A stretch of DNA of 15,281 nucleotides from the NCBI GenBank assembly GCA_964568845.1, contig CAZMSC010000033.1, positions 1 through 15,281 of the forward strand, read 5' to 3'. The DNA is from DTBU01 sp964568845. Lineage in GTDB: Archaea > Thermoproteota > CALKCG01 > B24. The notes below the pieces were generated by a model, which saw nothing but the letters and a program-made list of their open reading frames with translations, was not told the DNA's origin and searched no databases. Position numbers and translations under genes: made by a program. Positions 7,406 to 13,785 of this stretch are shown here, one piece after another; the first letter of the stretch is position 1, and every line of letters starts with the position of its first letter.

Positions 7406-7421
7406 ATGTAAAAGTATAGAG
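7406..7421 (+). repeat. Direct repeat copy 1 (ATGTAAAAGTATAGAG)
   Basis: Matches the copy at 7596-7611 in 15 of 16 bases; the copies start 190 nt apart. It lies in the loop of the GAGCGGC/GCCGCTC pairing. Confidence 0.45.
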
Positions 7422-7595
7422 GATGATAATGGTTTAGATACCGATAGGTAAGTCGCCGCTCCAATGTAGTAGAAGAACGGCAAGTTCCATTGTAAAACTG
7501 CTTCAAACGTAGAAGAGGCTTCAGAATTCGTAGAGATCGGATTCGAACACGTAACTGTGTTCCAACGGAGCAATACTGTTCAGAAAATGCAAGTA

Positions 7596-7611
7596 ATGTA
7601 AAAGTAAAGAG
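7596..7611 (+). repeat. Direct repeat copy 2 (ATGTAAAAGTAAAGAG)
   Basis: Second copy of the 16-nt repeat seen at 7406-7421, with one mismatch. It sits just upstream of the prefoldin promoter and could be a promoter-like or regulator-binding sequence. Confidence 0.45.
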
Positions 7612-7616
7612 TTGCT

Positions 7617-7632
7617 CATAAAAGGTTTTATA
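7617..7632 (+). promoter_or_regulatory. Promoter of the prefoldin-ftsY pair
   Basis: CATAAAAGGTTTTATA: the TATA part is centred near 7628, so transcription should begin near 7654. That is after the ATG at 7647 and just before the SD-like TGAGGT (7655-7660) that precedes the ATG at 7665. It therefore supports the downstream start. Confidence 0.55.
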
Positions 7633-7664
7633 CCTCTGCTTGAGTTATGGATTATGAGGTTTTT

Positions 7665-8111
7665 ATGAGCGTTCCTTCAGACGAGGAAATTAATAGGCTC
7701 GCCACGGAAATCCAGCTTTTAGAAGCAACTTTAAACGTTATCAAGTCAAGGCTTGATCTAACCGAGGCGACTTTAAATGAGTCTAAAATGGCTCTTGAAA
7801 CGCTAAAAGCTCTAGAATCTGCTAAAGAAGGTGATAGTGTACTCGTTCCTATTGGAGCAAGTTCTTACGTATTCGCTAAGATCGAAAACATCAATAAGGT
7901 TGTTGTAGGTGTTGGTGCAAATGTGTGTATAGAGAAGAGCGTTAAGGAATCTATAGATATGATAAATGATCGTATAGCTAAACTTGAACAGATCAAATCC
8001 TCTCTACAGCAACAGCTCGTACAGGCCTCTCAAAAGCTTGAGGAAAACAGGGAGAATCTTGAACGTTTAATAAGGATTAGGGAGGCTGGTGGTTCTGCTA
8101 GAAAGTCTTAG
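7665..8111 (+). CDS. pfdA: Prefoldin subunit alpha
   Basis: Chaperone subunit; two alpha and four beta subunits form the jellyfish-shaped complex that hands unfolded proteins to the thermosome. From the chosen start it is 148 aa. Two long coiled-coil helices (about 6-55 and 95-140) flank a beta-hairpin region with the family motif DSVLVPIGASSYVFAKI...VVVGVGANVCIEK. The frame extends to an ATG at 7647, but the promoter at 7617-7632 predicts transcription from about 7654, and TGAGGT (7655-7660) stands just before the ATG at 7665. The family also has only a short lead-in before the first coil. Its 3' end overlaps FtsY by 23 nt. Confidence 0.92.
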   Translation: MSVPSDEEINRLATEIQLLEATLNVIKSRLDLTEATLNESKMALETLKALESAKEGDSVLVPIGASSYVFAKIENINKVVVGVGANVCIEKSVKESIDMINDRIAKLEQIKSSLQQQLVQASQKLEENRENLERLIRIREAGGSARKS

Positions 8112-9000
8112 AAAAGCTTTCTCTCTGCTCATAGAGAAAGTCAGCTCAGAAGAGCTAAACCCCGATAAAATCAAGCCTCTACTAGAGGATTTTAAAATCA
8201 CACTTGTGAAAAATGACATAGCCTATAGTGTAGCTGAAAGCATATGTTCAGAAGTCTGTGAAAAGCTTTCAGGTGTTAAGGTTAAGAGGTTTGAAGATAT
8301 TAAACCAATAGTTAAAAGTACGCTTAAACAGGTTCTCTTAGAGAAATTGTCAACAAAATATGATAAGGATCTAATCGAGACAGTTAAGTCTAAACTATCG
8401 GAAAAGGAACCAGCCGTCATACTATTTGTTGGAGTCAATGGCTCCGGTAAAACTTTAACCGTAGCTAAGGTCGCTAAACTCCTACTTAAAAATGGGTTTA
8501 CCGTCTGTATCGCATGCAGTGACACGTTTAGAGCTGGAGCTATAGAGCAAACCGAGATATTAGCAAATAGGCTTGGAATACGTGCTATAAAGCAAAGTTA
8601 TGGAAGCGATGCAGCGGCGGTAGCGTTTGATGCTATACAGTATGCTAAAGCACATGGCATTAACGCAGTTTTAATCGACACCGCTGGGCGGATGCAGACT
8701 AAGAGAAATCTTATGGAGGAAATGCAGAAAATAGCTAGAGTAGCTAAGCCAGACCTAGTAGTGTTCGTCGGAGATTCTTTAACTGGTAACGACGCCGTGA
8801 ATCAAGCTGAAGAATTTATGAAATGCTTAAACATAGATCTGGTGATACTTACCAAGATGGATGCCGATGCTAAAGGTGGAGCCGCCATATCGATATCTGC
8901 GCTAATAAGTAGGCCCATCGCCTACATAGGTGTTGGTCAAAACCTCGACGATTTAGAGCCTTTTAATTCTGAGAAGTTTGTAGAAGAAATACTATCATGA
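8089..9000 (+). CDS. ftsY: Signal recognition particle receptor FtsY
   Basis: GTPase at the membrane that receives SRP-ribosome complexes and passes them to the Sec translocon. 303 aa: a helical N domain (about 1-95) and a G domain. P-loop GVNGSGKT is at 115-122, DTFRAGA at 145-151, DTAGR at 197-201, TKMD at 255-258, and the closing loop GVGQNLDDLEPF at 281-292. The lack of a methionine-rich M domain and the GVGQNLDDLEPF ending distinguish it from SRP54. The start is GTG at 8089 inside the end of prefoldin alpha. GGAGG (8081-8085) is close, but no other start exists in the upstream open part of the frame. No long acidic N-terminal extension is present, as usual in archaea. Confidence 0.95.
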   Translation: MVLLESLRKAFSLLIEKVSSEELNPDKIKPLLEDFKITLVKNDIAYSVAESICSEVCEKLSGVKVKRFEDIKPIVKSTLKQVLLEKLSTKYDKDLIETVKSKLSEKEPAVILFVGVNGSGKTLTVAKVAKLLLKNGFTVCIACSDTFRAGAIEQTEILANRLGIRAIKQSYGSDAAAVAFDAIQYAKAHGINAVLIDTAGRMQTKRNLMEEMQKIARVAKPDLVVFVGDSLTGNDAVNQAEEFMKCLNIDLVILTKMDADAKGGAAISISALISRPIAYIGVGQNLDDLEPFNSEKFVEEILS

Positions 9001-9004
9001 TCTA

Positions 9005-9020
9005 GGAAAAAGTTTAAGAG
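9005..9020 (+). promoter_or_regulatory. Promoter of argF-dtdA
   Basis: GGAAAAAGTTTAAGAG closely fits the window's BRE+TATA pattern, just after the ftsY stop. Transcription would start near 9041, giving a leader of about 17 nt before the TTG at 9058 that includes an SD-like GGGTG (9043-9047). Confidence 0.5.
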
Positions 9021-9057
9021 ATGGCTTCGTGAAAAACCTGACGGGTGTATCTGGTTT

Positions 9058-9990
9058 TTGCCTCTCAAATCTGAGAATCTTCTAACTCTCCAAGAATTGG
9101 AAGACTATGAAATTCTCCATATAGTAGACGTAGCATTGGCTATGAAAAGAAACCCTCAAGCCTATTCAAAATCTCTAGAGGGAAAGACCCTAGCGATGAT
9201 CTTCCAGAAGCCGTCAACTAGGACGAGGGTTTCCTTTGAAATCGCAATGCATCAATTGGGAGGATACGCTCTTTATTTAAGATGGGATGACCTACAATTA
9301 GGTAGGGGTGAGGCGATTAAAGACACGGCTAGAGTCTTAGCGAGGTACGTCGACGCTGTTATGGCTAGAGTTTTAAAACAGACAGATTTAGATGAATATG
9401 CTAAATGGTCTCCTATACCCGTGATAAACGGCTTATCCGATAAATGGCATCCATGTCAAATACTGGGAGATCTTCTGACGATTAGAGAGGTTAAGGGTTT
9501 TCTAAAAGGCTTAAAATTAGCCTACGTAGGCGACGGTAATAACGTCTGTAATACCCTCTTAATTGGTTGTAGTAAAGTAGGCGTGAATATTTCCGTTGCA
9601 TGTCCAAAGGGCTATGAGCCTCTACCTAAGGCTGTTGAATGGGCCTATCTAAACGCTGAGAAATCTGGTGCAAAAATCAAAATCCTCAGCGATCCGGAGG
9701 AAGCGGTTAAAGATGCGGATATTGTTTATACGGACGTTTTCGTATCCATGGGTTTTGAAGCTGAAAGGGAGAAAAGGCTTAAAGACTTCTTACCTAAGTA
9801 CCAGGTAGATGCTAGGCTCATGTCTATGGCTAGAAAAGATGCGGTTTTCATGCACTGTTTACCGGCTAAAAGAGGTGAGGAGGTTACGGATGATGTTTTA
9901 GACTCGCCTCAATCCATAGTTTTAGAACAAGCTGAAAATAGGCTTCATTCTCAGAAGGCACTTTTATACATCATGTTAGGTAGAGGATGA
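9058..9990 (+). CDS. argF: Ornithine carbamoyltransferase
   Basis: Makes citrulline from ornithine and carbamoyl phosphate in arginine synthesis; cytosolic, usually a trimer or higher oligomer. 310 aa, normal length. The carbamoyl-phosphate loop is STRTR at 53-57 (FQKPSTRTRVSFE), HPCQ is at 131-134, the ornithine-specific SMG loop at 230-232 (DVFVSMGFE), and the catalytic HCLP at 266-269. The SMG loop and HCLP separate it from aspartate carbamoyltransferase. The start is TTG at 9058. The frame is open back to the ftsY stop but offers no other start codon. dtdA follows after only 3 nt, so the two are probably co-transcribed. Confidence 0.95.
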   Translation: MPLKSENLLTLQELEDYEILHIVDVALAMKRNPQAYSKSLEGKTLAMIFQKPSTRTRVSFEIAMHQLGGYALYLRWDDLQLGRGEAIKDTARVLARYVDAVMARVLKQTDLDEYAKWSPIPVINGLSDKWHPCQILGDLLTIREVKGFLKGLKLAYVGDGNNVCNTLLIGCSKVGVNISVACPKGYEPLPKAVEWAYLNAEKSGAKIKILSDPEEAVKDADIVYTDVFVSMGFEAEREKRLKDFLPKYQVDARLMSMARKDAVFMHCLPAKRGEEVTDDVLDSPQSIVLEQAENRLHSQKALLYIMLGRG

Positions 9991-9993
9991 CTT

Positions 9994-10812
9994 TTGAAGC
10001 TCCTAGTATTCTCTGAATCCGATAGAGCTGGTGTAAACATAGCTAATGCTCTAATAAATATATATGGATTTAAAAAATCTGAGGTTACATACCAAGATAA
10101 GCCAGTTTATAAACTTGATATTGAAAATGAAACCGTTCTACTGGTTTCAATTATAGAAGATGTTGTCGATGCCCAATACGTTGAACAAAACTTTAAGCCT
10201 AGCTTAGTAGTGTTCTTGTCTAGACATGTAAGTCTAAGTGGGACGGCTACTCTTTCAGTCCATGTGCCTGGAAATCTGGGACCTGAAACCTACGGTGGAC
10301 TGCCGTATAAATTATCCATAGCTCCAGCTAATGCGATGAAGGCGGCGCTAATTGAAATGAATAAACTCGTTGAAGAGAGGGGTCTTAAGTTTAAAGTCTC
10401 CTATGAGGCTACACATCATGGTCCATCGCTTGACGTCCCGTCGATGTTTTTAGAGATTGGTAGTGCTCAGAGGGATTGGGAGAATTTTGAAGCCGGTGAG
10501 GTCGTTGCAAGTGCCGCTATGGCCGCTATTCGATGTACCCTACGTTTCCCAGCCGTTTTAGCCGTAGGTGGACCGCATTACAACCCCAAGTTCACCAACG
10601 TAGGTTTATGGAAGGATTTAGCACCAGCCCACATAGTCTCTAAGTATGCTCTTGAAAACTTTAAAAATGTCCGTCTTCTAAAGACCTGCGTAGAAAGAAC
10701 ACTTGAAAAAGTTCAATCAGCTTTAATAGACTGGAAAGGTATTCCGGGCGGCATTAGGATGGAAGTAGTCAGTCATCTAAGAAATATCGGCTTAGATATA
10801 ATTAGAGTCTAA
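9994..10812 (+). CDS. dtdA: D-aminoacyl-tRNA deacylase, archaeal DTD2 type
   Basis: Removes D-amino acids wrongly attached to tRNA; the family is found in archaea and plants and is reported to use zinc. 272 aa. Conserved motifs are SRH at 76-78, HVPGN at 90-94, EATHHGP at 138-144, GGPHYNPKF at 192-200 and AHIVSKYAL at 212-220. The last usually reads GHI.KYAL, so Ala replaces the common Gly. The start is TTG at 9994, with GAGGATGA (9983-9990) overlapping the argF stop. The tight spacing to argF suggests translational coupling. Confidence 0.93.
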   Translation: MKLLVFSESDRAGVNIANALINIYGFKKSEVTYQDKPVYKLDIENETVLLVSIIEDVVDAQYVEQNFKPSLVVFLSRHVSLSGTATLSVHVPGNLGPETYGGLPYKLSIAPANAMKAALIEMNKLVEERGLKFKVSYEATHHGPSLDVPSMFLEIGSAQRDWENFEAGEVVASAAMAAIRCTLRFPAVLAVGGPHYNPKFTNVGLWKDLAPAHIVSKYALENFKNVRLLKTCVERTLEKVQSALIDWKGIPGGIRMEVVSHLRNIGLDIIRV

Positions 10813-10884
10813 CGTTGAGGCAGAAAACCAACATCCTTTCAGGGCAACTCACGGCGGGTAAACCACTAATAGTATGGCTTTAGC

Positions 10885-10900
10885 TAGAAACATTTATCTT
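10885..10900 (+). promoter_or_regulatory. Promoter of the SecE-NusG-L11 operon
   Basis: TAGAAACATTTATCTT is a BRE+TATA element centred near 10895, predicting a transcript start near 10922 and a leader of about 7 nt before the SecE ATG at 10929. The 116-nt gap to dtdA holds no other recognisable feature. Confidence 0.55.
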
Positions 10901-10928
10901 TAATTAATTTTCTCTAAATGTTGATCTT

Positions 10929-11102
10929 ATGAGGTTGGCATCTTTCGCTAGATCCTGTGTAAGAATGCTTAAACTATCGGTTAAACCGAGTAGAAGAGAA
11001 TTTTGGCTATCTGTGAAAATATCTGTTATAAGTGTAGGTGCTATTGGTATTGTAGGCTTTATAGTACGTCTCATAGCTTCATTGCTTGCGGTAGTTGGTT
11101 AG
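10929..11102 (+). CDS. secE: Preprotein translocase subunit SecE (Sec61 gamma)
   Basis: Single-span membrane subunit that clamps the SecY channel. 57 aa, typical of archaea. The N-terminal amphipathic part RLASFARSCVRMLKLSVKPS leads into the conserved RREFWLSVKISVISVG and a single transmembrane helix (about 35-56, IGIVGFIVRLIASLLAVV). The start is ATG at 10929, the only suitable one. The gene lies 11 nt before NusG, the conserved archaeal and bacterial pairing, and likely heads the SecE-NusG-L11 transcript. Confidence 0.93.
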   Translation: MRLASFARSCVRMLKLSVKPSRREFWLSVKISVISVGAIGIVGFIVRLIASLLAVVG

Positions 11103-11113
11103 GGGGCTAACTT

Positions 11114-11581
11114 ATGAAAAGACAGTCGAAGATTTACGCTATTAAAACGATGATTGGTCAGGAAAAGCAGGTTTTAGAGATGTTTGAACGAAGAGTCAAA
11201 GCTAAGGGTGAACCATACACGTCAGCTATTAAAGCCGCTATATGGGTTAAAGATGTGAAAGGTTATATATTTGTTGAAGCCGAAGACCCGGCTCTGGTGG
11301 ATGAGCTTCTCCAAGGTGTTAGACATTCTAGAGGAAGGGTCTCAGGCTTCATAGATCCTTCGGAGATAGATAAATACTTGGTAGTAAAACCTGTGATAGA
11401 GTCTTTGAAAACTGGGGATCTCGTGGAGATCATAGGAGGGCCCTTCAAATCTATGAAAGGTAGAGTTGTAGCTGTTGATAGACAGAAAAGCGAGGTGACT
11501 CTAGAATTGTTGGAGTCCGTCTCCCCGTTTCCGATAACTATATATGCTGAATACTTAAGAAAAATCGAGGGAGGTGTGTAA
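11114..11581 (+). CDS. nusG: Transcription elongation factor Spt5 (NusG)
   Basis: Binds the RNA polymerase clamp and promotes processivity; in archaea it works with Spt4. 155 aa with two domains: an NGN domain (about 5-90; IYAIKTMIGQEKQV, VKGYIFVEAED) and one KOW domain (about 98-150; LKTGDLVEIIGGPFKSMKGRVVAVD). The start is ATG at 11114 with a G-rich GGGGG upstream. Its last codons GGA GGT GTG TAA supply the Shine-Dalgarno of L11. Confidence 0.95.
   Translation: MKRQSKIYAIKTMIGQEKQVLEMFERRVKAKGEPYTSAIKAAIWVKDVKGYIFVEAEDPALVDELLQGVRHSRGRVSGFIDPSEIDKYLVVKPVIESLKTGDLVEIIGGPFKSMKGRVVAVDRQKSEVTLELLESVSPFPITIYAEYLRKIEGGV
11569..11576 (+). promoter_or_regulatory. Shine-Dalgarno of L11, pointing to a TTA start
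   Basis: GGGAGGTG sits at the end of NusG. From GGAGGT (11570-11575) there are 8 bases to the TTA at 11584. The same motif stands 7-9 bases before the starts of L39e, L31e, EamA and L12 in this window. No ATG, GTG or TTG in the L11 frame lies between the preceding stop (11548-11550) and 11611. Confidence 0.7.
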
Positions 11582-11583
11582 CT

Positions 11584-12072
11584 TTAGGCGAGAAGAAAGT
11601 AGTAGATGTCTTGGTTAAGGGTGGTGAAGCTACAGCTGGCCCACCAATAGGACCTGCTCTAGGTCCTCTTGGAGTAAACGTACCAGCTATTGTCAACAAG
11701 ATTAACGAAGCTACGAAAGAGTACGCTGGTATGAGAGTTCCTGTGAAAATCATAATTGATATCGAAACCAAAGCATTTAACGTGGAAGTGGGCATTCCAA
11801 CGACAGCTGCTCTTATACTCAGAGAACTTAAATCTGAGAAAGGCTCCGGCAAAGCAGGCTCAGAATTCATCGGGGAATTGGACTTTGACTCTATAGTTAA
11901 AATAGCTAAAATTAGAAGGTCGAAGAGTTTAGCTAAAAGCCTTAAGAGCGCTGTGAAAGAGGTTCTAGGCACATGTATAAGCATGGGCGTTAAAGTAGAT
12001 GGTAAGCATCCTAAGGAAGTCGTAGAAGAAGTAAACAAAGGAGTCTATGATGACATTGTAGCTGAAAGTTAA
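11584..12072 (+). CDS. rpl11: 50S ribosomal protein L11, apparent TTA start
   Basis: Large-subunit protein of the GTPase-associated centre, at the base of the L10-L12 stalk. From 11584 it is 162 aa and opens with GEKKVVDVLVKGGEATAGPP, the first strand and proline loop shared by archaeal L11 proteins. The core is PIGPALGPLGVNVPAIVNKINEATKEYAGMRVPVKI, and the C-terminal rRNA-binding domain includes IVKIAKIRRSKSL and VLGTCISMGVKVDGKHPKEV. The codon at the expected start is TTA, not a standard initiator, yet it is correctly spaced from GGGAGGTG. The first standard codon is TTG at 11611, which would delete the first strand and has no SD. Either a rare initiator or a TTG-to-TTA sequence error explains this. 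Confidence 0.93.
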   Translation, partial: LGEKKVVDVLVKGGEATAGPPIGPALGPLGVNVPAIVNKINEATKEYAGMRVPVKIIIDIETKAFNVEVGIPTTAALILRELKSEKGSGKAGSEFIGELDFDSIVKIAKIRRSKSLAKSLKSAVKEVLGTCISMGVKVDGKHPKEVVEEVNKGVYDDIVAES

Positions 12073-12092
12073 CTTTACTACGGATAGTTCGA

Positions 12093-12108
12093 TAGAAAAG
12101 TTTTTCTC
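12093..12108 (+). promoter_or_regulatory. Possible promoter and leader for L1
   Basis: TAGAAAAGTTTTTCTC in the 79-nt gap after L11 resembles the other promoters. A transcript starting near 12128-12130 would have a leader of about 23 nt before the TTG at 12152. This would allow L1-L10-L12 to be made independently of SecE-NusG-L11. Confidence 0.4.
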
Positions 12109-12151
12109 TCACGACGTTTCCTCAATGGTTGAACCTATAGGCTGATGAAGT

Positions 12152-12808
12152 TTGAGCTTCGAATTTAAAGATATCGTTGAAGTCGTCGATAAGGTTAAGA
12201 AGAATTGTGAAGGGAGAAACTTTACCCAATCTATAGAGCTTATTGTAAACCTTAAAGACATCGACCTACGTAAACCCGAGAATAGGATCGCAGGTACGCT
12301 TGAGCTTCCACATCCACCTAATAAGCCTGTAAAAGTCTGCCTATTCGCTACGGGTGAACTATACATGAAAGCTAGAGACTTTAAAATAGACCTCATACTG
12401 GATAGAGATGAACTTGTAAAATTGGCTGGTGATAAAAGGCAGGCTAAGAAAATAGCTAAAAACTATGATGTGTTTTTGTCTGAAGCGTCTCTAATGCCTC
12501 TTGTAGGTAGAACGTGGGGTGTATACTTAGGGCCGAGGGGTAAAATGCCTACGCCTATTCCACCAACGTTAGATTTAGCTAATGCCATCGAGAGGTCTAA
12601 AAGAATGATTAACATAAGGGTTAGAAATCAACCGTTGATCCAGCTTAGAGTTGGTACGCAAGACATGGATGATAAACAGGTGGTTGAAAACATTCAAGCC
12701 GCCTTAAATTGGATTATTGGAAAACTACCTAAAGGTTTAACGAATATTCAAAGCGTTTATTTAAAAGGTACCATGACCCCCAGCTTTAAGCTTACGATCA
12801 AGAGGTGA
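12152..12808 (+). CDS. rpl1: 50S ribosomal protein L1
   Basis: Forms the mobile L1 stalk that helps release deacylated tRNA, and in some archaea represses its own mRNA. 218 aa, normal archaeal length. Seen are RNFTQSIELIVNLKDIDLRKPENRI in domain I and the internal domain II with YDVFLSEASLMPLVGRTWGVYLGPRGKMPTPIPP, the best conserved L1 segment. Domain I returns with MINIRVRNQPLIQLRVGTQDM and ends with VYLKGTMTPSFKLTIKR. The start is TTG at 12152. Nearby ATGs (12125, 12145) are out of frame. It is 4 nt ahead of L10. Confidence 0.94.
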   Translation: MSFEFKDIVEVVDKVKKNCEGRNFTQSIELIVNLKDIDLRKPENRIAGTLELPHPPNKPVKVCLFATGELYMKARDFKIDLILDRDELVKLAGDKRQAKKIAKNYDVFLSEASLMPLVGRTWGVYLGPRGKMPTPIPPTLDLANAIERSKRMINIRVRNQPLIQLRVGTQDMDDKQVVENIQAALNWIIGKLPKGLTNIQSVYLKGTMTPSFKLTIKR

Positions 12809-12812
12809 TACC

Positions 12813-13760
12813 ATGCCTAGGCATACCGATAAGAGAGATGCCGTTGAAGAGCTTAAAAGGGTCTTCAAGGAATATCCTACCATAGGACTTGCAGCCCTCT
12901 ACAGAGTTAAAGCTAACCAGCTCCATGAGATGCGTAGAAAACTGAGAGGTACCGCCCTACTCAAAGTTTCTAAGAACGCGCTCGTTAAAATGGCTTTGAA
13001 AGAGCTTATGGAAAATGGAGAGTTTAAGAGGAGTGACGCTTTATTTAAGCATCTTGAAGGGCAAAACATTCTAATATTTACGAAGGAAGACCCTTTTAAA
13101 CTCGCTAGAATGTTGGATGAAGTTAAAATTCCAAGCTTCGCTAGGCCAGGTGATATCGCCCCTGAAGACATAGTTGTCCAAGAAGGTAATACTGGTTTGC
13201 CTCCAGGACCTTTAGTTAGCGAGTTTAACGAAGTAGGGTTGCCTGCTAGAATAGTTTCAGGGAGTATTTGGATAAGTAAGACGACTGTTGTTGCTAAAAA
13301 AGGCGATGTGATATCTGATAAACTTGCATCCGTACTGGCTAAGCTTGGTGTGAAGCCAGTTAAAGTGGGTTTAAATCTTAAGGTTGCGTATAGTGACGGT
13401 TTAGTCTACCCCGTGGAAATGCTTAAGCTTGACATAGAATCCTATAAAAATGAGCTTTTAAAGGCTTGGGAAAATGCCTTTAAACTGGCTTTGGCATTGA
13501 AGTACTTGACACCTGAAACTCTGCCTAGGATTCTTATTGAATGCTACAGTACTTCTTTAAGGTTGGCGTTAAGCATTGGATATTTAACTCCTGAGACGCT
13601 TCCATTGCTTATTCAGAAAGCCCTAATTGAAACCTCAATTATAGGCTCCTTAACGTTTAAAGCTGAGGGGTCTGAGAAGCGGAAAGTTGAAAAGGAAGAA
13701 CTCTCTAAAGAAGAGAAGAAGGAAGAGGAAGAAATTGGTTTGGCATCCCTATTCGGTTAG
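12813..13760 (+). CDS. rpl10: 50S ribosomal protein L10 (acidic stalk protein P0)
   Basis: Anchors the L12 dimers to the ribosome and contacts L11 and 23S rRNA. 315 aa. The N-terminal rRNA-binding domain (about 1-105) has YPTIGLAALYRVKANQLHEMRRKLRG. The inserted domain typical of archaeal P0 (about 106-185) contains FARPGDIAPEDIVVQEGNTGLPPGP. The C-terminal spine has two units 26 residues apart, both with YLTPETLP (231-238, 257-264), interpreted as L12-docking helices. It ends with a charged linker and the acidic tail EEEEIGLASLFG shared with L12. The start is ATG at 12813, after GAGGTGAT (12802-12809) overlapping the L1 stop. Confidence 0.95.
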   Translation: MPRHTDKRDAVEELKRVFKEYPTIGLAALYRVKANQLHEMRRKLRGTALLKVSKNALVKMALKELMENGEFKRSDALFKHLEGQNILIFTKEDPFKLARMLDEVKIPSFARPGDIAPEDIVVQEGNTGLPPGPLVSEFNEVGLPARIVSGSIWISKTTVVAKKGDVISDKLASVLAKLGVKPVKVGLNLKVAYSDGLVYPVEMLKLDIESYKNELLKAWENAFKLALALKYLTPETLPRILIECYSTSLRLALSIGYLTPETLPLLIQKALIETSIIGSLTFKAEGSEKRKVEKEELSKEEKKEEEEIGLASLFG

Positions 13761-13785
13761 AAAATAAACAGGAGGTTGATGTGAA

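Larger units (their letters stand above)
7214..7646 (+). other. 433-nt gene-free stretch with hairpins and short repeats
   Basis: No convincing gene is seen. The plus strand is broken by stops (many TAG and TAA), and the one longer minus-strand frame has an implausible composition. The plus strand is purine-rich. Visible structure includes an almost perfect palindrome at 7218-7239, a CCC-GTAA-GGG stem with a GNRA-type tetraloop (7363-7372), a GAGCGGC/GCCGCTC pairing (7395-7401 with 7455-7461), and a GAACAC/GTGTTC hairpin (7545-7562). A 16-nt sequence occurs twice with one mismatch (7406-7421, 7596-7611), and GGTAAGTC occurs twice (7380-7387, 7447-7454). It could hold a structured RNA or be gene debris. 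No match to RNase P RNA, SRP RNA or tRNA was recognised. The promoter of prefoldin occupies its end. Confidence 0.5.

Noticed and set aside
7530..7562. Possible tRNA T-arm on the minus strand (TTCGAAT)
   Set aside because: The five-base stem around the loop does not pair, and no matching acceptor or anticodon arms are present.
7310..7573. 87-residue minus-strand frame in the gene-free stretch
   Set aside because: The composition is Ser-rich with no recognisable motif, there is no SD, and the coding strand would be pyrimidine-rich unlike the real genes here. A decayed gene cannot be fully excluded.
7214..7646. RNase P RNA or SRP RNA in the gene-free stretch
   Set aside because: None of the conserved core sequences of either RNA could be found on either strand.
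8998..9060. FtsY-ArgF fusion by UGA read-through, since the frame stays open between them
   Set aside because: FtsY ends with its normal C-terminus, ArgF has complete family length from TTG 9058, and a promoter-like element lies between. The shared frame is most likely chance.
11538..12038. 166-residue minus-strand frame opposite L11
   Set aside because: Antisense shadow of the conserved L11 gene; no SD and no recognisable domain.
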